Assembly: GCA_018398815.1 (NCBI GenBank)
Contig: CM031610.1
Span: 31,561,985-31,625,984 of the forward strand
Length of the DNA stretch: 64,000 nt
From: Conus ventricosus
Lineage: Eukaryota; Mollusca; Gastropoda; Neogastropoda; Conidae
Reading direction: 5' to 3'
How positions within the stretch are numbered: position 1 is the first letter of the stretch; every line of letters begins with the position of its first letter. This document shows positions 14,680 to 25,591 of this stretch, in pieces. Position numbers and translations under genes: made by a program. The notes beneath the pieces were generated by a model that ran no database searches, was not told the DNA's origin, and saw nothing but the letters and a program-made list of their open reading frames with translations.

Positions 14680-16406
14680 GAAAGTAAAGTAGTTTTCATA
14701 GTGGACTGTGTACTGTATTCAAATGAATAAGGGAAAGGTGACAAAGGAAGTACCTGGAGAGATGTCCAAGTTTCGTGTCGTAGACACGTCAACAGGAATG
14801 AAGCTTGATTGATAGTTGGACTTGGGTCATGAAACACAGTCATGGCTTTGAAGGGAGTGGAAGGGCAGAGGTGGAGTGGTGGACAATATTGAGTGTAGGG
14901 TGATCATAATTCACAATAGAAATGGGGAGTGTTAATGGACAGCTAAGGAGGGGGAGGGAGGGGGGAAGGGGGGAAGAAGAAGGGAGGGGGCAGGGGGGGA
15001 AAAAAGGGGGGGGGGGGGGGGGGAGAAGAAGAAAGGAGGGGAGGGGGGGGGAGTGGGGGGAAAGGGAGAAGAAGAGGAGGGCTGATGGTTCATTCTGACA
15101 TTGAGCCATGTGGGCTCAAGGTGCCAAGGCGCTGTATTAACTGGCTTCCATGTATTTTCGGTAGTTCTTCTTGACGCCATCTTCCTCTCAAAGGGCTGTA
15201 CTTGATGTAGGGAAAGATGGTGAGGTTCGAATTGAAATGGTTTGCACAGGCGTGTCTTTTCCTGTGGAGGTGCTGTCTCTATGTTCTTAAAACGTTCGTT
15301 TAGAGATCGGTATGTTTCACCACCTACATGTTGGGACAAAGGTACAACTTAGCAATAGACTATATTATGAGTCTGGGCAGGTGTTGGGAGACTTCATGTG
15401 CGAAGCTGGTCCGGATGGGCTTGCCAACAGTAGTTGTCGGTATTAAGAAAAGTCACAGGTTTTGCATTGGGTTTCTTGCACTGGAAATTGCCTGGTTGGG
15501 TTGGGTGGGGATGAAGGGTGGAAGGTAGAGTGATCAGGTCGGTCACCAGTGATTTTTGTTCCTTTTGAATGCCACATAGGTGTAGACTAAAAAATGTTTT
15601 GGAGAGCTGGATCTCTTCGAATAGTGAAGTTGGGAGCAGAACGTTTTTCACAGGTAGATTGTGTGGGTGGTAGGTCCAGAGTGGCAAGGCCTCGGTTCAT
15701 TGGCTGTAGTCATCTTTTCCTTGTCTTGTAGGAGTGGTGTTTGGGGATGGACTTGTGCTCGTTCAAGGGCATCTGAACTGTAGTTGTGGGTAGCTCTAGT
15801 AGTGAAAGATGGTAGTCATGGCGCTGCTTCTTTGGTGTTATTATCATCAGGGCTCCATAGTCTGCGAAGTCGAAGAAATGAGAATATGGGATGCTTTCTT
15901 TCATGGCAGGAGGGTGGCTTGATGAGAACGGAGGTAAGAGTGGGCAATCAGTTGTTTGTAGTAGCACTGTGTGTGGTGAGGACTGGGGCGTGCTTTGAAT
16001 ACTGATTTTGATGTCCAAAAATGAGAGGGAAGAGTACGGAAGATTTCGTATGTGAATTTTACGGAAGGGTGAAAGGCTGTTAGCATAGTCAATGAAGCAT
16101 TGGAAGTTCCTGTATGGGTAGAGTGCTGATTCAAAACAGTCATCTATGAATCTTGAAGGACTTCAGGTAGAATCCTGGTATTGAGCCAAAGATTTGAGTC
16201 TCAATGTGCCCCATTAAAGAGGCAGGCATATGAATGGGCCCATTGGAGTGCCCATAGCAAACTCTTTGATTCGTGGTAGGCATCGTTTCCAAATTCGAAG
16301 AATCAGTCGTTAAAACAAGTTCAGTTAGGCGCCAGGATGGTGTTCTAGGGTTCAAAGTCAAAGTTGCTTTGTTTCAGTAGAGATTTAACAGCGAGAAGGT
16401 CCATAT
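14680..16406 (-). mobile_element. PLE array unit 5, 5'-truncated
   Basis: Partial unit of about 1.73 kb. It keeps the 3' region, the nuclease, the linker and the FIDD end of the RT palm (about 16137-16157). It stops close to 16406, just before the place where the VTSLYTNIP motif lies in the full units. The sequence to the right is unrelated, so the array ends in a 5'-truncated copy, as expected for incomplete reverse transcription or a recombination breakpoint. Confidence 0.8.
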
Positions 16407-16586
16407 ATTTAAGAGTGCCAGCAGTAAGGTATGGGAATCATATGTATATGAGGTTTTTTGGAGTACAACTAGATTTGTTGTGGCGTTTCTGAAGTTGTGA
16501 ATGATCTGTGAAAGACATAGGAATGATCCTGTGAAAGGACATCTCTGATACAGAAGTTTATTTACTTTCAATACATATATGTGCAC

Positions 16587-16879
16587 TCATGCTTACACAC
16601 ATATCCACACAAAATACACTCTCACACAAGCACACAAACACACTCGTTCACTCACACACACACACACACACACACGTACACACACTCACACACACACACA
16701 CACACATACATCATAAACACACAATACGGTCCCCATCCCCTCCTCTTCCTCCTGTTTCCCTCCCTCCCCCGTCTAATATCACTATGTGGATAGACGTTAA
16801 ATTGAAGACAACAACAACACACACACACACACACACACTCTCACTCACTCACTCTCTTACTCATACACTCTCTCCTCTT

Positions 16880-16970
<91 letters not shown>

Positions 16971-17128
16971 ACACACACATGCACGCAGAAGCACACTCCC
17001 ACATATACACACATGGATGTCTAACCCACTTATGTGAGCATGCCTATGGGCAAGCACACACACACGTGTATGCGCTCAAGCATGCATGCATGCAACACAT
17101 ACACACTTTCATACACATACCTCACCGC

Positions 17129-17173
<45 letters not shown>

Positions 17174-17232
17174 CACACATTCGCACACACACACACACAC
17201 GCACACACACACATTCGCACACACACACACAT

Positions 17233-17274
<42 letters not shown>

Positions 17275-17420
17275 CACACACACACCACATCACATGCATG
17301 CATGCATACACACACACTAACACCACACAGGTTGAAGTGTGCACACGTTGAAGTGCACACAAAGACATACACACTCACACACATGTACACATACAAATAC
17401 ACCCATACACATGCAACACA
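16587..17420. repeat. Long CA-rich compound microsatellite
   Basis: About 0.8 kb of CA repeats with CG, TG and CT interruptions. It gives long open frames of His-Thr on one strand and Cys-Val on the other. These frames have no support as genes. Confidence 0.95.
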
Positions 17421-17619
17421 CCGGCACACCGGCATCACTGGGACAATGTGTAACAAATCTTGGATTCAGTCCCACCTGGGAAAAAAAAGCTAAAGGGTTT
17501 GGGAAAGCAGGGTGAGCGAATGACGCCGGAGGGGGTGGTGGAAAGGGAGAAAGGTTCAAAGTCCAAGACGTTAACATTGCACACATTACAGGCAAGGTGA
17601 CTGGGGGACAGGCCAAAGT

Positions 17620-17698
17620 CCTCTCTCTCCCTCTGGCCTCTCTCTCTTTCTCTGCCTCTCTCTCGTCTCTCACTGTCTCTCTCTCTATCTCTCTCTCC

Positions 17699-17756
<58 letters not shown>

Positions 17757-17762
17757 CACACA
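17620..17762. repeat. CT microsatellite ending in CA repeat
   Basis: Pyrimidine-rich CTCTCT tract of about 120 bases that runs into CA repeats near 17738-17760. Confidence 0.9.
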
Positions 17763-18091
17763 AAAACAGGTCAGTGATAAATTATTGCCAACATGGGCAT
17801 GGTCACGTCCACACAGATCTTGAATACACGAATTGTCCAGTGTCACTCGGTCACTCGTGTCTCTTTCAGTGCAGTTATTATACCAGTAATTGGAGACAAG
17901 ACATTTCCCCCCAAACTTTAGTGCCTGACAGAATATTTCTTCAAAGTGTTTTTGTTGAATTTCACAAGTAAGAAAGGGATAAAAAGACATTAGTGTTTAC
18001 CATTGTGCATTCGTAAGTATGAATACTTTCTCCTTTATTGCTGGTTCATCTGCTCATGTTGTCAGTTTAATGTATATATATACACACTGGC

Positions 18092-18144
<53 letters not shown>

Positions 18145-18152
18145 TGTGTGAG

Positions 18153-18183
<31 letters not shown>

Positions 18184-18185
18184 CA
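18092..18185. repeat. GT then GA microsatellite
   Basis: About 55 bases of GT repeats followed directly by about 35 bases of GA repeats. Confidence 0.9.
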
Positions 18186-18784
18186 TGCATGTGAATATGC
18201 ATATGTTTTTTAAGGTATGTGGCTAGTACATGCTTAGTGAAAAGAGTACCCTATATGTATTTCCAACCCTTTTTCTTTTTACGTCATTGCTTTGGTGACG
18301 GAAGAATTGGTAGTTGGCACATGTACCCCTTCAGCCTGCTTATTTTGCTCAGCATATAATTATATGTATACATTCCTATTTTCTTTTTCTCGCACCCCCT
18401 CCACAGCCTCTCTTTTTTTATCTGTGCAAAGTCATTGTTTTTTTTAATGGCAGAGATGTTAATATTAGCCTGTGTTTGTTTTCCCCCTCTACTCAACTGT
18501 TTGGTATGATATTGTTTGGACAGTCAGTTAGTCAGAGATTGCATCTTTTTTGTTGTTGAGATCCAGGTAGAGGCTGCTCTGCACATTTCTTTGTTGATGC
18601 CGCACTGATGTGGCTGACAATGTTTAGTTTTATGAAACGGGCAAGCTGACCACTCTGGCACCTTTCATCCTTCCTCTTTTCCTTAAATGGATCTTCAGGC
18701 ATAGGCTCAAAGACTTCAGCCTGTAGTTGTTACTCGTATTCATTGATTTTTGTTGTGCAACTTATTTCCACACAGTACTTTTTT

Positions 18785-18965
18785 CTCATTTTGCTTTTTT
18801 TACCTTTCACTGATGCTTTGGGATGCCATTGAATTTTGTTTTAGAGTCCTTGATGGTAATACCACAGAATCATCGGTGATATAGATGTATTGGTGATGCT
18901 AAGGGAGGATCAACAATCATCCAGGCTCCACTGATGAGTCTGAATCAACAGGCAGATGTAATCTC
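18785..18965 (+). repeat. Dispersed repeat with decayed hammerhead-like core (copy A)
   Basis: Aligns with 34079-34246: both have 'ttcactg.tgctttggg', then 'gccattg' or 'gctattg', then 'ccttg.tggt' and 'accacag'. The 3' part contains GGAG (18904-18907), a short GAT/ATC pairing, CTCC (18926-18929) and CTGATGA (18931-18937). That is the stem I plus catalytic core order of a hammerhead ribozyme. The GAAA box that should follow stem II is lost, so this copy is not expected to cleave. Confidence 0.5.
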
Positions 18966-19740
18966 TGAACGGGCAAAATAAATCATTCTGTTGTCAAGAC
19001 AGACTTTGACAGTCTCCATATGTAGCAAGAGAAGGGTTTGATATTTACATTCTAATGTCCCTTTTTCTTTCTGTTCGCTTCCTCCCACCCCAACCCAACT
19101 TTTCTTTTTTGATCTGCAAAGTCAGTGTTCCCATGATTGAGGAATTGCTAGTTTGTGCATGTTTTTATCCACAATAATTGTTTGTTCAGCTTATATACAT
19201 ATGTATTCGTTCAGTCCTTCAAAGGGGCAGGATATTGCTCTACAGAAAGCAGTTAAACAAGCCCTTGCATAGCAGCCTTCACCCAGAGATTTTACTGTAA
19301 AACGTTTGCCTTTCTGCTTGGTTATTGGACAGACAAGACTTTACAGGAATCACTAAGCAACAAGCACTGTATACGTGAAGAAGAAAAAAAAAAGAAAAAG
19401 AAAAACAGGAGTGAGGAGGAGGGAGGGGGTGGGGAGGAAGATTCTAGTTAGGGGAAGAAAAGAGAGCTCTGAACTCAAAAAGTTTAAATGTACATAGGCC
19501 TTGGGCCACAATACAAGGTACAAGGGAAAGGGCGAGGGGTGGATAGGACTGGGGTGGAGATAATACAAATGTCATTGCAAACAAAACAGAATAATGTTAT
19601 GATATTCATCCTCAAAAACATGAGTTAAAAAAAAGAAGATACTGGTACGTTATTCAGTTGCATGGAGAAGACAGGAAAAATACAATACAAATGAATAAAG
19701 GGAAAAGGTGGCAAAAGGAGTACCTGGAGAGGGGATGTCC

Positions 19741-19800
19741 AACGTTTCGTGTCATAGACACTTCAACAGGGAATGACAGCTGATGATGGTTGACTTGGGT
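19741..19800 (-). ncRNA. Hammerhead-like motif in PLE 3' region
   Basis: On the sense (minus) strand the order is CTGTTGA (19763-19769), then a 5-bp hairpin GTGTC/GACAC with a 3-base loop, then GAAAC (19744-19748), then GTTGG. A GTC that could be the cleavage triplet lies at 19792-19794. PLEs are known to carry hammerhead ribozymes in their terminal repeats, and this has the CUGANGA-stem II-GAAA architecture. The sixth core base is T instead of A in most copies; array unit 3 reads CTGATGA. Stem I is not convincing, so activity is doubtful. Equivalent sites: about 2071-2096, 5262-5288, 8408-8433, 11572-11598 and 14769-14795. Confidence 0.4.
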
Positions 19801-19878
19801 CACTGAACACCGTTCATGGTTTGAAGGGGTGGAAAGGACAGAGGTGGGAGTGGTGGGCAATATTGAGTGTAGGGGTGA

Positions 19879-21075
19879 TCATAATTCACAATAGAAATGG
19901 GGAGTGTTAATGGACAGCAAAGGAAGGGGGAGGGAGGGGGGGAAGGGGGGAAGAAGAAGGGAGGGGCAGGGGGGAAAAAAAGGGGGGGGGGGGAGAAGAA
20001 AGGAGGGGGGGGGGGGGGGGGGGGAGAAAGGGGAGAAAGAGGAGGGCTGATGGTTCATTCCCTGACATTGAGCCCATGTGGGCTCAAGGTGCCAAGGCGC
20101 TGTATTAACTGGCTTTCCATGTATTTTCTGTAGTTCCCTTCTTGACGACCATTTCTCCAAAGGGCTGCTACTCTGATACATGTGGGAAAGATGGTGATGG
20201 TCCGAATTGAAATGGTTTGCCACAGGCGTGTCTTTTCCTGTGAGGATGCTGTCTCTATGTTCTTTAAAACGTTCGTTTAGAGATCTGTATGTTTCACCCA
20301 CATACATGTTGGGACAAAGGGTACAACTAAGAACATAGATTATATTCTGAGTCTGGCAGGTGAAGTGAGACTTCATGTGGAAGCTGCGTCCGGATGGGCC
20401 TTGCACAGTAGTTGTCAGATTAAGAAAGTCACAGGTTTTGCATTTGGGTTTCTTGCACTGGAAATTGCCTGGTTGGGTTGGGGGGGATGAAGGGTGGAAG
20501 GTAGAGTGCATCAGGTGGTCACCAAGATTTTTGTCCCTTTTGAATGCCACCATAGGTGGTAGACTGAAAATGTTTTGGAGAGCTGGATCCTCCTTCAGAA
20601 TAGTGAAGTTGCGGAGGAGAACGTTTTTCACAGGTAGATTGTGTGGGTGGTAGGTCAGAGTGGCAATGCATCGTTCATTGTCTGTAGTCATCTTTTCCTT
20701 GTCTTGTAGGAGCTGGTGTCTGGGGATGGACTGTGCTCGTTCAAGGGCCATCTGAACTGTAGCTTGTGGGTAGCCTCTAGTAGTGAAGAAGGTAGTCATG
20801 GCCGCTGCTTCTTTGGTGTAATTATCATCAGTGCTACATAGTCTGCGAAGTCGAAGAAACTGAGAATATGGGATGCTTTCTTTCATGGCAGGAGGGTGGC
20901 TTGATGAGAACAGGAGGTAAGAGTGGGCATCAGTTGGTTTGTAGTGCACTGTTGTGAGGAGAGACTGTGGAGTGCTTTGAATACTGATTTTGATGTCCAA
21001 AAATGAGAGGGAAGAGTCCGAGATTTCGTATGTGAATTTGACTGAAGGGTGAAAGGCGTTGGCATAGTCAATGCT
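19879..21075 (-). pseudogene. PLE polyprotein C-terminal part (RT thumb plus GIY-YIG endonuclease)
   Basis: The frame is open from the truncation point near 21075 to a stop at 19879-19881 (about 398 codons). It has no genuine ATG at its start; numbering here begins at the Leu codon at 20998-21000. The first part (LDIKISIQ... and SSSHPPAMKESIPYSQFLRL) matches the RT-to-thumb region typical of PLEs. Residues about 182-190 hold a cysteine cluster (CKKPKCKTC). Residues about 221-265 form the GIY-YIG nuclease with IYVLS, YVGETYRSLNERFKEH and a downstream HF. In active PLEs this nuclease nicks target DNA to prime reverse transcription. The last 50 or so residues are proline/serine-rich because the frame reads through the C-rich strand of a G-rich tract. 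The copy lacks the RT active site and is a fossil. Confidence 0.85.
19918..20045 (+). repeat. G-rich purine tract in PLE 3' region
   Basis: About 130 bases of G runs with A spacers. Equivalent tracts lie at about 2255-2400, 5437-5575, 8590-8720, 11765-11910 and 14940-15080. On the coding strand it is C-rich and gives the proline-rich tail of the PLE frame. Many G runs of 4 or more make a G-quadruplex plausible on the plus strand (inference). Confidence 0.8.
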
Positions 21076-21313
21076 TCAAATTTAAAACCAGTCAAACACA
21101 AGATTTCTCTTTCCTTTGAGACCCAGCATTGTTTTCCAGGTCTGTCTATATCCAGCAGCATCAACTATGCTTTATGAGGTAACCTTTCAGCCTTCATCTG
21201 TAAAAGACTAAACCAGAATCATAAACAAGTACCATAGGAATTAATATGTAATGGATATCTGCCCAAATCTCCTTATACAAAAGTAAGAAATAACCTCTCT
21301 AAATGTTTGGCAG

Positions 21314-21624
21314 ATTTTGAAGAGTTGACTGTTCTGTCCCACGTCCCACTCAACATGATGGAGCTTGGCTGGAGTGCGGCAGGCATGTTCCTCTTCCTGG
21401 TGGAGGCCTATCATGTGCTGGCTCACATGGCCGTGCTCTGTCGGGTCCGCCTGCTGCCCAGGAAGGACCTGGTTCGGATCCGTTACTACTTTCTGGTGGA
21501 TGGCCTGTCATCATTTGTCACCGCCTTTCTCTACACGGGCCGTCTACGCTGGCTGATCAGTCTGCATGTGTTGCAGCATCTGTATTACTATTTCTTCTGG
21601 GAGAAGACCTACCTAGCCAAAAGG
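21314..21624 (+). CDS. Internal coding exon of unrecognised multi-pass membrane protein
   Basis: Open exon of about 104 codons bounded by a 3' splice site (TTTGGCAG before 21314) and a strong 5' splice site (AGG|GTAAGG at 21624/21625). It begins in phase 1 and ends in phase 0. The translation has three hydrophobic segments: one around GWSAAGMFLFLVEAYHVL, one around YYFLVDGLSSFVTAFLY, and one around WLISLHVLQHLYYYFFW. Basic loops (RVRLLPRKDLVRIR and LAKR) lie between and after them. Codon use and GC are clearly higher than in the flanks, and the frame joins cleanly to the exon at 25751. I do not recognise the family. It is probably a small integral membrane protein. Upstream exons with the true start are not identified, either because they lie outside the window or because they are short. 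Confidence 0.75.
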
Positions 21625-22159
21625 GTAAGGTTTTTTTTATGGATTTTATTTCTCCTTGCTCCAGTAGTGAGTTTAAGAACAGAACTTTCCAGCGTTGGGC
21701 ATCGCAGGCTTGCTGATGTTTGTGAAAGTCTTCAGTTACTGAAATTTCACCAGTAGAGAGCTGTTTTTGTTGTTGTTGGTTTTGGTTTTGGTTTTTGTTC
21801 TTTAATTTCAGGTGAGATGTTTTTCACTAGCGGACTTTTCTGTAAGTGATCAACACACACGTGGTTGAATGATATTTTTATCTTTCATATGGAAATCATA
21901 CAACCAATATGTGTTTAATCCATTGACAGCTGAATCTATGTATACAACAGTAAATCAATATGCAGAGATCTGAAGGGAAGTAACTACAGTTTAGTATAAA
22001 CATGTTTTCTGAGTAAACTTGTTTTGTCCAATATGAGAAACACAGTACAACAGACTGTGGTGCCTTGTTATCTGCCCTATCTGCTCCGCCCTTCAGGAGA
22101 TGCTATGGTCATTAGTGATTGATGATCATGTAGGTCAGTATCAGTAAGGTTACATTTTG

Positions 22160-22535
22160 AATGGCAGTAAAGCCATCCACACCAGAACTCAGTGAGTTTG
22201 TTCATGGGCCACATTCCATCTTTCCCACACACTCTGTTGAAATTGGTTCTGTAGTTTTTGAAATCACGTTCCTGAACAGATTCCTGATGCACCTTCAGAT
22301 CAAGATCCCCACCAAAATTTTAATGACTTGGTCCTTTGGCCACATCCGATCTTTCACTGAGTTTTGTTTAAAATCAGCTGAGTAGATTTTACACCATGTC
22401 GAACAGATCCAGGATCCAACCATCAAGATGGATCTGCTTAAGGGATCTGCACCAAAATGTAGTGAGTTTCTCCCTGGGCCATAATCCAACTTGCCACATA
22501 GTTTAGTGAAACTAGTTCTGCAGTTTTACATGATC
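22160..22535 (+). repeat. Three diverged copies of a dispersed animal repeat tail
   Basis: Phrases of the type 'caccaaaattttaatgactt', 'ccacatccgatctttcac' and 'gaaattggttctgtagtttt' recur about every 120 bases. They resemble a widespread animal repeat tail (CACCAAAATTTAATG... GTTTNGTGAAAATC...). Each copy is strongly diverged. Confidence 0.55.
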
Positions 22536-23187
22536 TTCTTGACATCCAAATGAACAAAGAAATAGATGCTGGTAAAACCATTGCTTCCTTGGCATATGTA
22601 ACCTGGAGTCTTCTGAATCAAATCCGTGGTCTTTTTGTGTGTGTGTGGTTTTTTGTTTGTTTTTGTTTTTAAACTTTTATTTTGTTGAGTTAGGTAGAGT
22701 AGAGGGTTGGTGAGAGAAAGGAAACAAGAATGTTGGTGAAATAGAGGGAGAGTGCCCATTTATGGCAGTTGTACTGTCCATTATTAAAACCAGTCGGGCA
22801 GACTCATGAAAAGCAAGAGTCTAACGAAATCTGTAGCCTGGTCACAGCAAGCAATAATCAAGGGTTACAATGGCAAGGGTCCATTTCCCAACCGCCAACG
22901 TCTGTTCAAATGAAAATTAATTTGATGTATTGGTGACCAGTATTTTTCTTGGGATTTCCTCACCTAAACCAGTGAAATACTGGTAATAACTGTTCAACAT
23001 AAGGCATGCTTTAGTTGACCCTGTTGTTACCATTATAGAATGCCTGACGTTCATATACATGTGAAATCAAGCTGCATCTGTGGCTTATAACTGAAAATGG
23101 TGCCTAGCGTTATGTTGAGTATCGGCACAAATCTTTTGAATGGGACACCCTCATTTTGTGTTGGTTTGATTCAGAATCAGATGTTAA

Positions 23188-23204
23188 AGAGAGAGAGAGA
23201 GAGA

Positions 23205-23270
<66 letters not shown>
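23188..23270. repeat. GA then GT microsatellite
   Basis: Short GA run followed by about 60 bases of uninterrupted GT. Confidence 0.9.
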
Positions 23271-24332
23271 ATTTGAAAAAGAAATAATATATTTAAAGGA
23301 TAAAGATTATTTGACCATGTTGTTGATCAGCTGGTAGTGTTGTAAATGTATCTCATTGTTGTAAATGTATCTCATTGTATTTTAGACATAGTTGCCTGAT
23401 AACTGCAGACATCTCAGCATGAAATTCTTGCATTAAGTGTATGCTGTGCATGGAACCTTCATTTATGTCGTGTCTGAAAGACTGGTACTAATACAACTAC
23501 GTACAGTCTGGTGGAAAGGGCTAGGTGAAAAGAAAAAGAAAAGACAGAAAGACAACAACAACAACAACAAAAATGACTTGAAGAAAGAAAGAAAAAAAAC
23601 AACAACTTGCAGTGCAGACAATGGATTATTTCGTTTCACAGGCCAGTGTGTTCTCCATCGGGCCAGTTTTCAACTATTTTATGAATCTGAAGACTGCCGC
23701 TGAATGAAAACGACCCTGTTTTCAGGCATCGATCTATCTTGTGAAGAGAAGGTCAAAAGCAGTCTTGTTTTTGCTTCTTTGTTTTCCAGTTTAATAGGAG
23801 TGGAGAGTATGATCAGGGTCACACGGCGTCACTGTGGCTGAGCAGCAGACAAAGGGGAATCTTTAGAAGGGCCAGAGCACCATTAACTTAAGTGAACCAC
23901 TGCTGTTATGAAAACAGCATCAAGGGCATTTTTGTATTGCACCTTCTACGTCACTTTTTTTCTATAACTAGATTATGGCTCTTCGTAGTTTGACATTGGT
24001 GAATGGCTTAAAGAACATGCTTACACTTACAGCAAGGCCATTGTTTGTCCAGTTGCATAATTGTTGCTGTTGTTAGAGTGTAGTAATAACCATTGTCAAG
24101 TTGTTGAGATACAATAGAATGTCTGTATCACAGTGACTGTGATGAGGCTGTTGGTCTTTGTTTGTTCAAACCAGTGCCAAAAGGTTAATGTGCACAGACC
24201 ATTGTCGATAGCGTGTCCCGAGTATAGTGGTACACCATATAAATCAATTAAGAGGGCATTGATATGTGTTGATGATTTGATGTTAAAGCCAGTTAATTTT
24301 ATGATGTGTAACAAACTAAACAGAGAGACAGA

Positions 24333-24574
24333 CAACACACACACACACACACACGCACGCACGCACGCACGCACGCATGCCCACACACACACATACACAC
24401 ATTTTCAAGCAAGCATGCATACATGTATGCACACACAGAAGCACTTCTTTACACACACATACACGTGCACACATTGATACACACTGACATACACATGCAC
24501 GTGCACGCACTGATACACACAGACATACACATGCAAATGCACACACTGGTACACATGTACATGCACACACTGAT

Positions 24575-24638
<64 letters not shown>

Positions 24639-24645
24639 ACACATA
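24333..24645. repeat. CA-rich microsatellite with degenerate 30-bp pattern
   Basis: CA and CACG repeats, then variants of 'acatgcacacactgatacac' repeated several times, then about 75 bases of pure CA. The Cys-Val and His-Thr frames are repeat artefacts. Confidence 0.9.
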
Positions 24646-24984
24646 AGCTTGAGGAATGGCCAGATCTCTCTCTGTCTGTTTGTAGACATATTGTGTGTGT
24701 GTGTGTGTGCACATGCACATGTAAGTAAATGTGGGAATGGTGATGAGTATGTTAGAGAGGGAGACAGAGATTAAGAGATAGGGTTTAGTGGAACCCCCAA
24801 AGAAATTTAGATTAGAAGCAACAACAATTATGTTTCTTGAATAAAGTGATTAATTTTTTGTCACGTCCACCCACCAGTCACATCATAGCTATTATCAGCT
24901 CCTGTTATTCATTGTCAGCCAGCAAGCAGTTTACATGTTGGGTTTCATTTTCTTCATGTATTTATTCATTGTTATTTTATTTTA

Positions 24985-25270
24985 CTTTATTTCATTTTTG
25001 CTGTGTCATCTTCTGCACCCTCCCAGGGCATTACGTTTATGCTGTTTGTACATGCTCCCCAAGACACAACCACACCCATGTTTGTGCCATTGCAACTCCA
25101 GCATCAGCAATCCTAAGGGAGCCATCATGAGACACCCCCTAGAGTAGGCACTCCACTGCCGCTGAGTCACTTTGGTGGTGTTTAGAGGTGCCTGTCTTGA
25201 TCCGCTGTACACAGGACAGCATGTAATAAGCCATCTTCTAACAACAATAATTGAGTAGTCATGGAGCCAT
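24985..25270 (+). repeat. Dispersed 0.5-kb repeat family, diverged partial copy
   Basis: Shares 'tgtcatcttctg', 'agcaatcctaagggagccat', 'ccactgccgctgagtcactt' and 'tggtggtgttta' with copies at 62880-63215 (same strand) and 38865-39475 (opposite strand). It lies in the intron of the membrane-protein gene. Confidence 0.6.
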
Positions 25271-25591
25271 TGTGAGTGAGAGGATGTGGATTCACATGTA
25301 GTTTACATGTTGATCCAGTTTTGTTGCCTGTCTGTTAGATAAATAAAAACAGCATCTGACTGTGGTAGAGAATCCATGCCAACACCAACACGATTCTCCA
25401 CGCTTATAAAGATAAAATGATGCCAAATCTTAAAATCTGAATCACTTTGTATCAAATTGACCCCAAAGAAAAACCCTTCACAGGGGATGTTTTTGAGATT
25501 GTGACATGAATGACAATGCTAATCCTACATTGCTGTGCGTGTGTGTAGGGTTACAAATGGGTGAATCAAGTAAACGAATGGTTAAACAATT

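Larger units (their letters stand above)
1983..16406 (-). mobile_element. Head-to-tail array of Penelope-like elements (4 full units plus 1 partial)
   Basis: The same sequence recurs with a period of about 3.15-3.2 kb. The marker 'ggagaggggatgtcc' or a close variant appears near 2050, 5245, 8393, 11557 and 14755. Read on the minus strand, each unit gives pieces of one protein in a fixed order: an N-terminal region, RT motifs (VTSLYTNIP, then GHIETQ, then FIDDCF), a cysteine cluster (CKTCDF) and a GIY-YIG nuclease (YVGETYRSLNERFKEH). This order is characteristic of endonuclease-bearing Penelope-like retroelements, in which tandem copies are common. No unit keeps an unbroken frame. Almost all breaks are one- or two-base indels. 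Confidence 0.85.
16407..19684. other. Unique and microsatellite DNA between PLE array and solo PLE copy
   Basis: Contains a very long CA-rich block, a CT block, GT/GA blocks and a decayed dispersed repeat at 18785-18965. No coding exon is convincing. The open frames are translations of dinucleotide repeats. Confidence 0.6.
19685..21075 (-). mobile_element. Solo Penelope-like element, 5'-truncated, clean copy
   Basis: Same family and orientation as the array at 1983-16406, but separated from it by 3.3 kb of unrelated DNA. Homology runs from about 19685 (3' side on the minus strand) to 21075, where it stops abruptly inside the RT region. Unlike the array units it has a long uninterrupted frame, so it serves as the reference for the family. 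The RT catalytic motifs are missing, so it cannot act alone. Confidence 0.85.

Noticed and set aside
16587..17420. Long His-Thr and Cys-Val open frames, up to 243 codons
   Set aside because: They are six-frame translations of CA/GT microsatellites; the same artefact recurs at 24.3, 30.8, 35.6, 41.0 and 59.5 kb.
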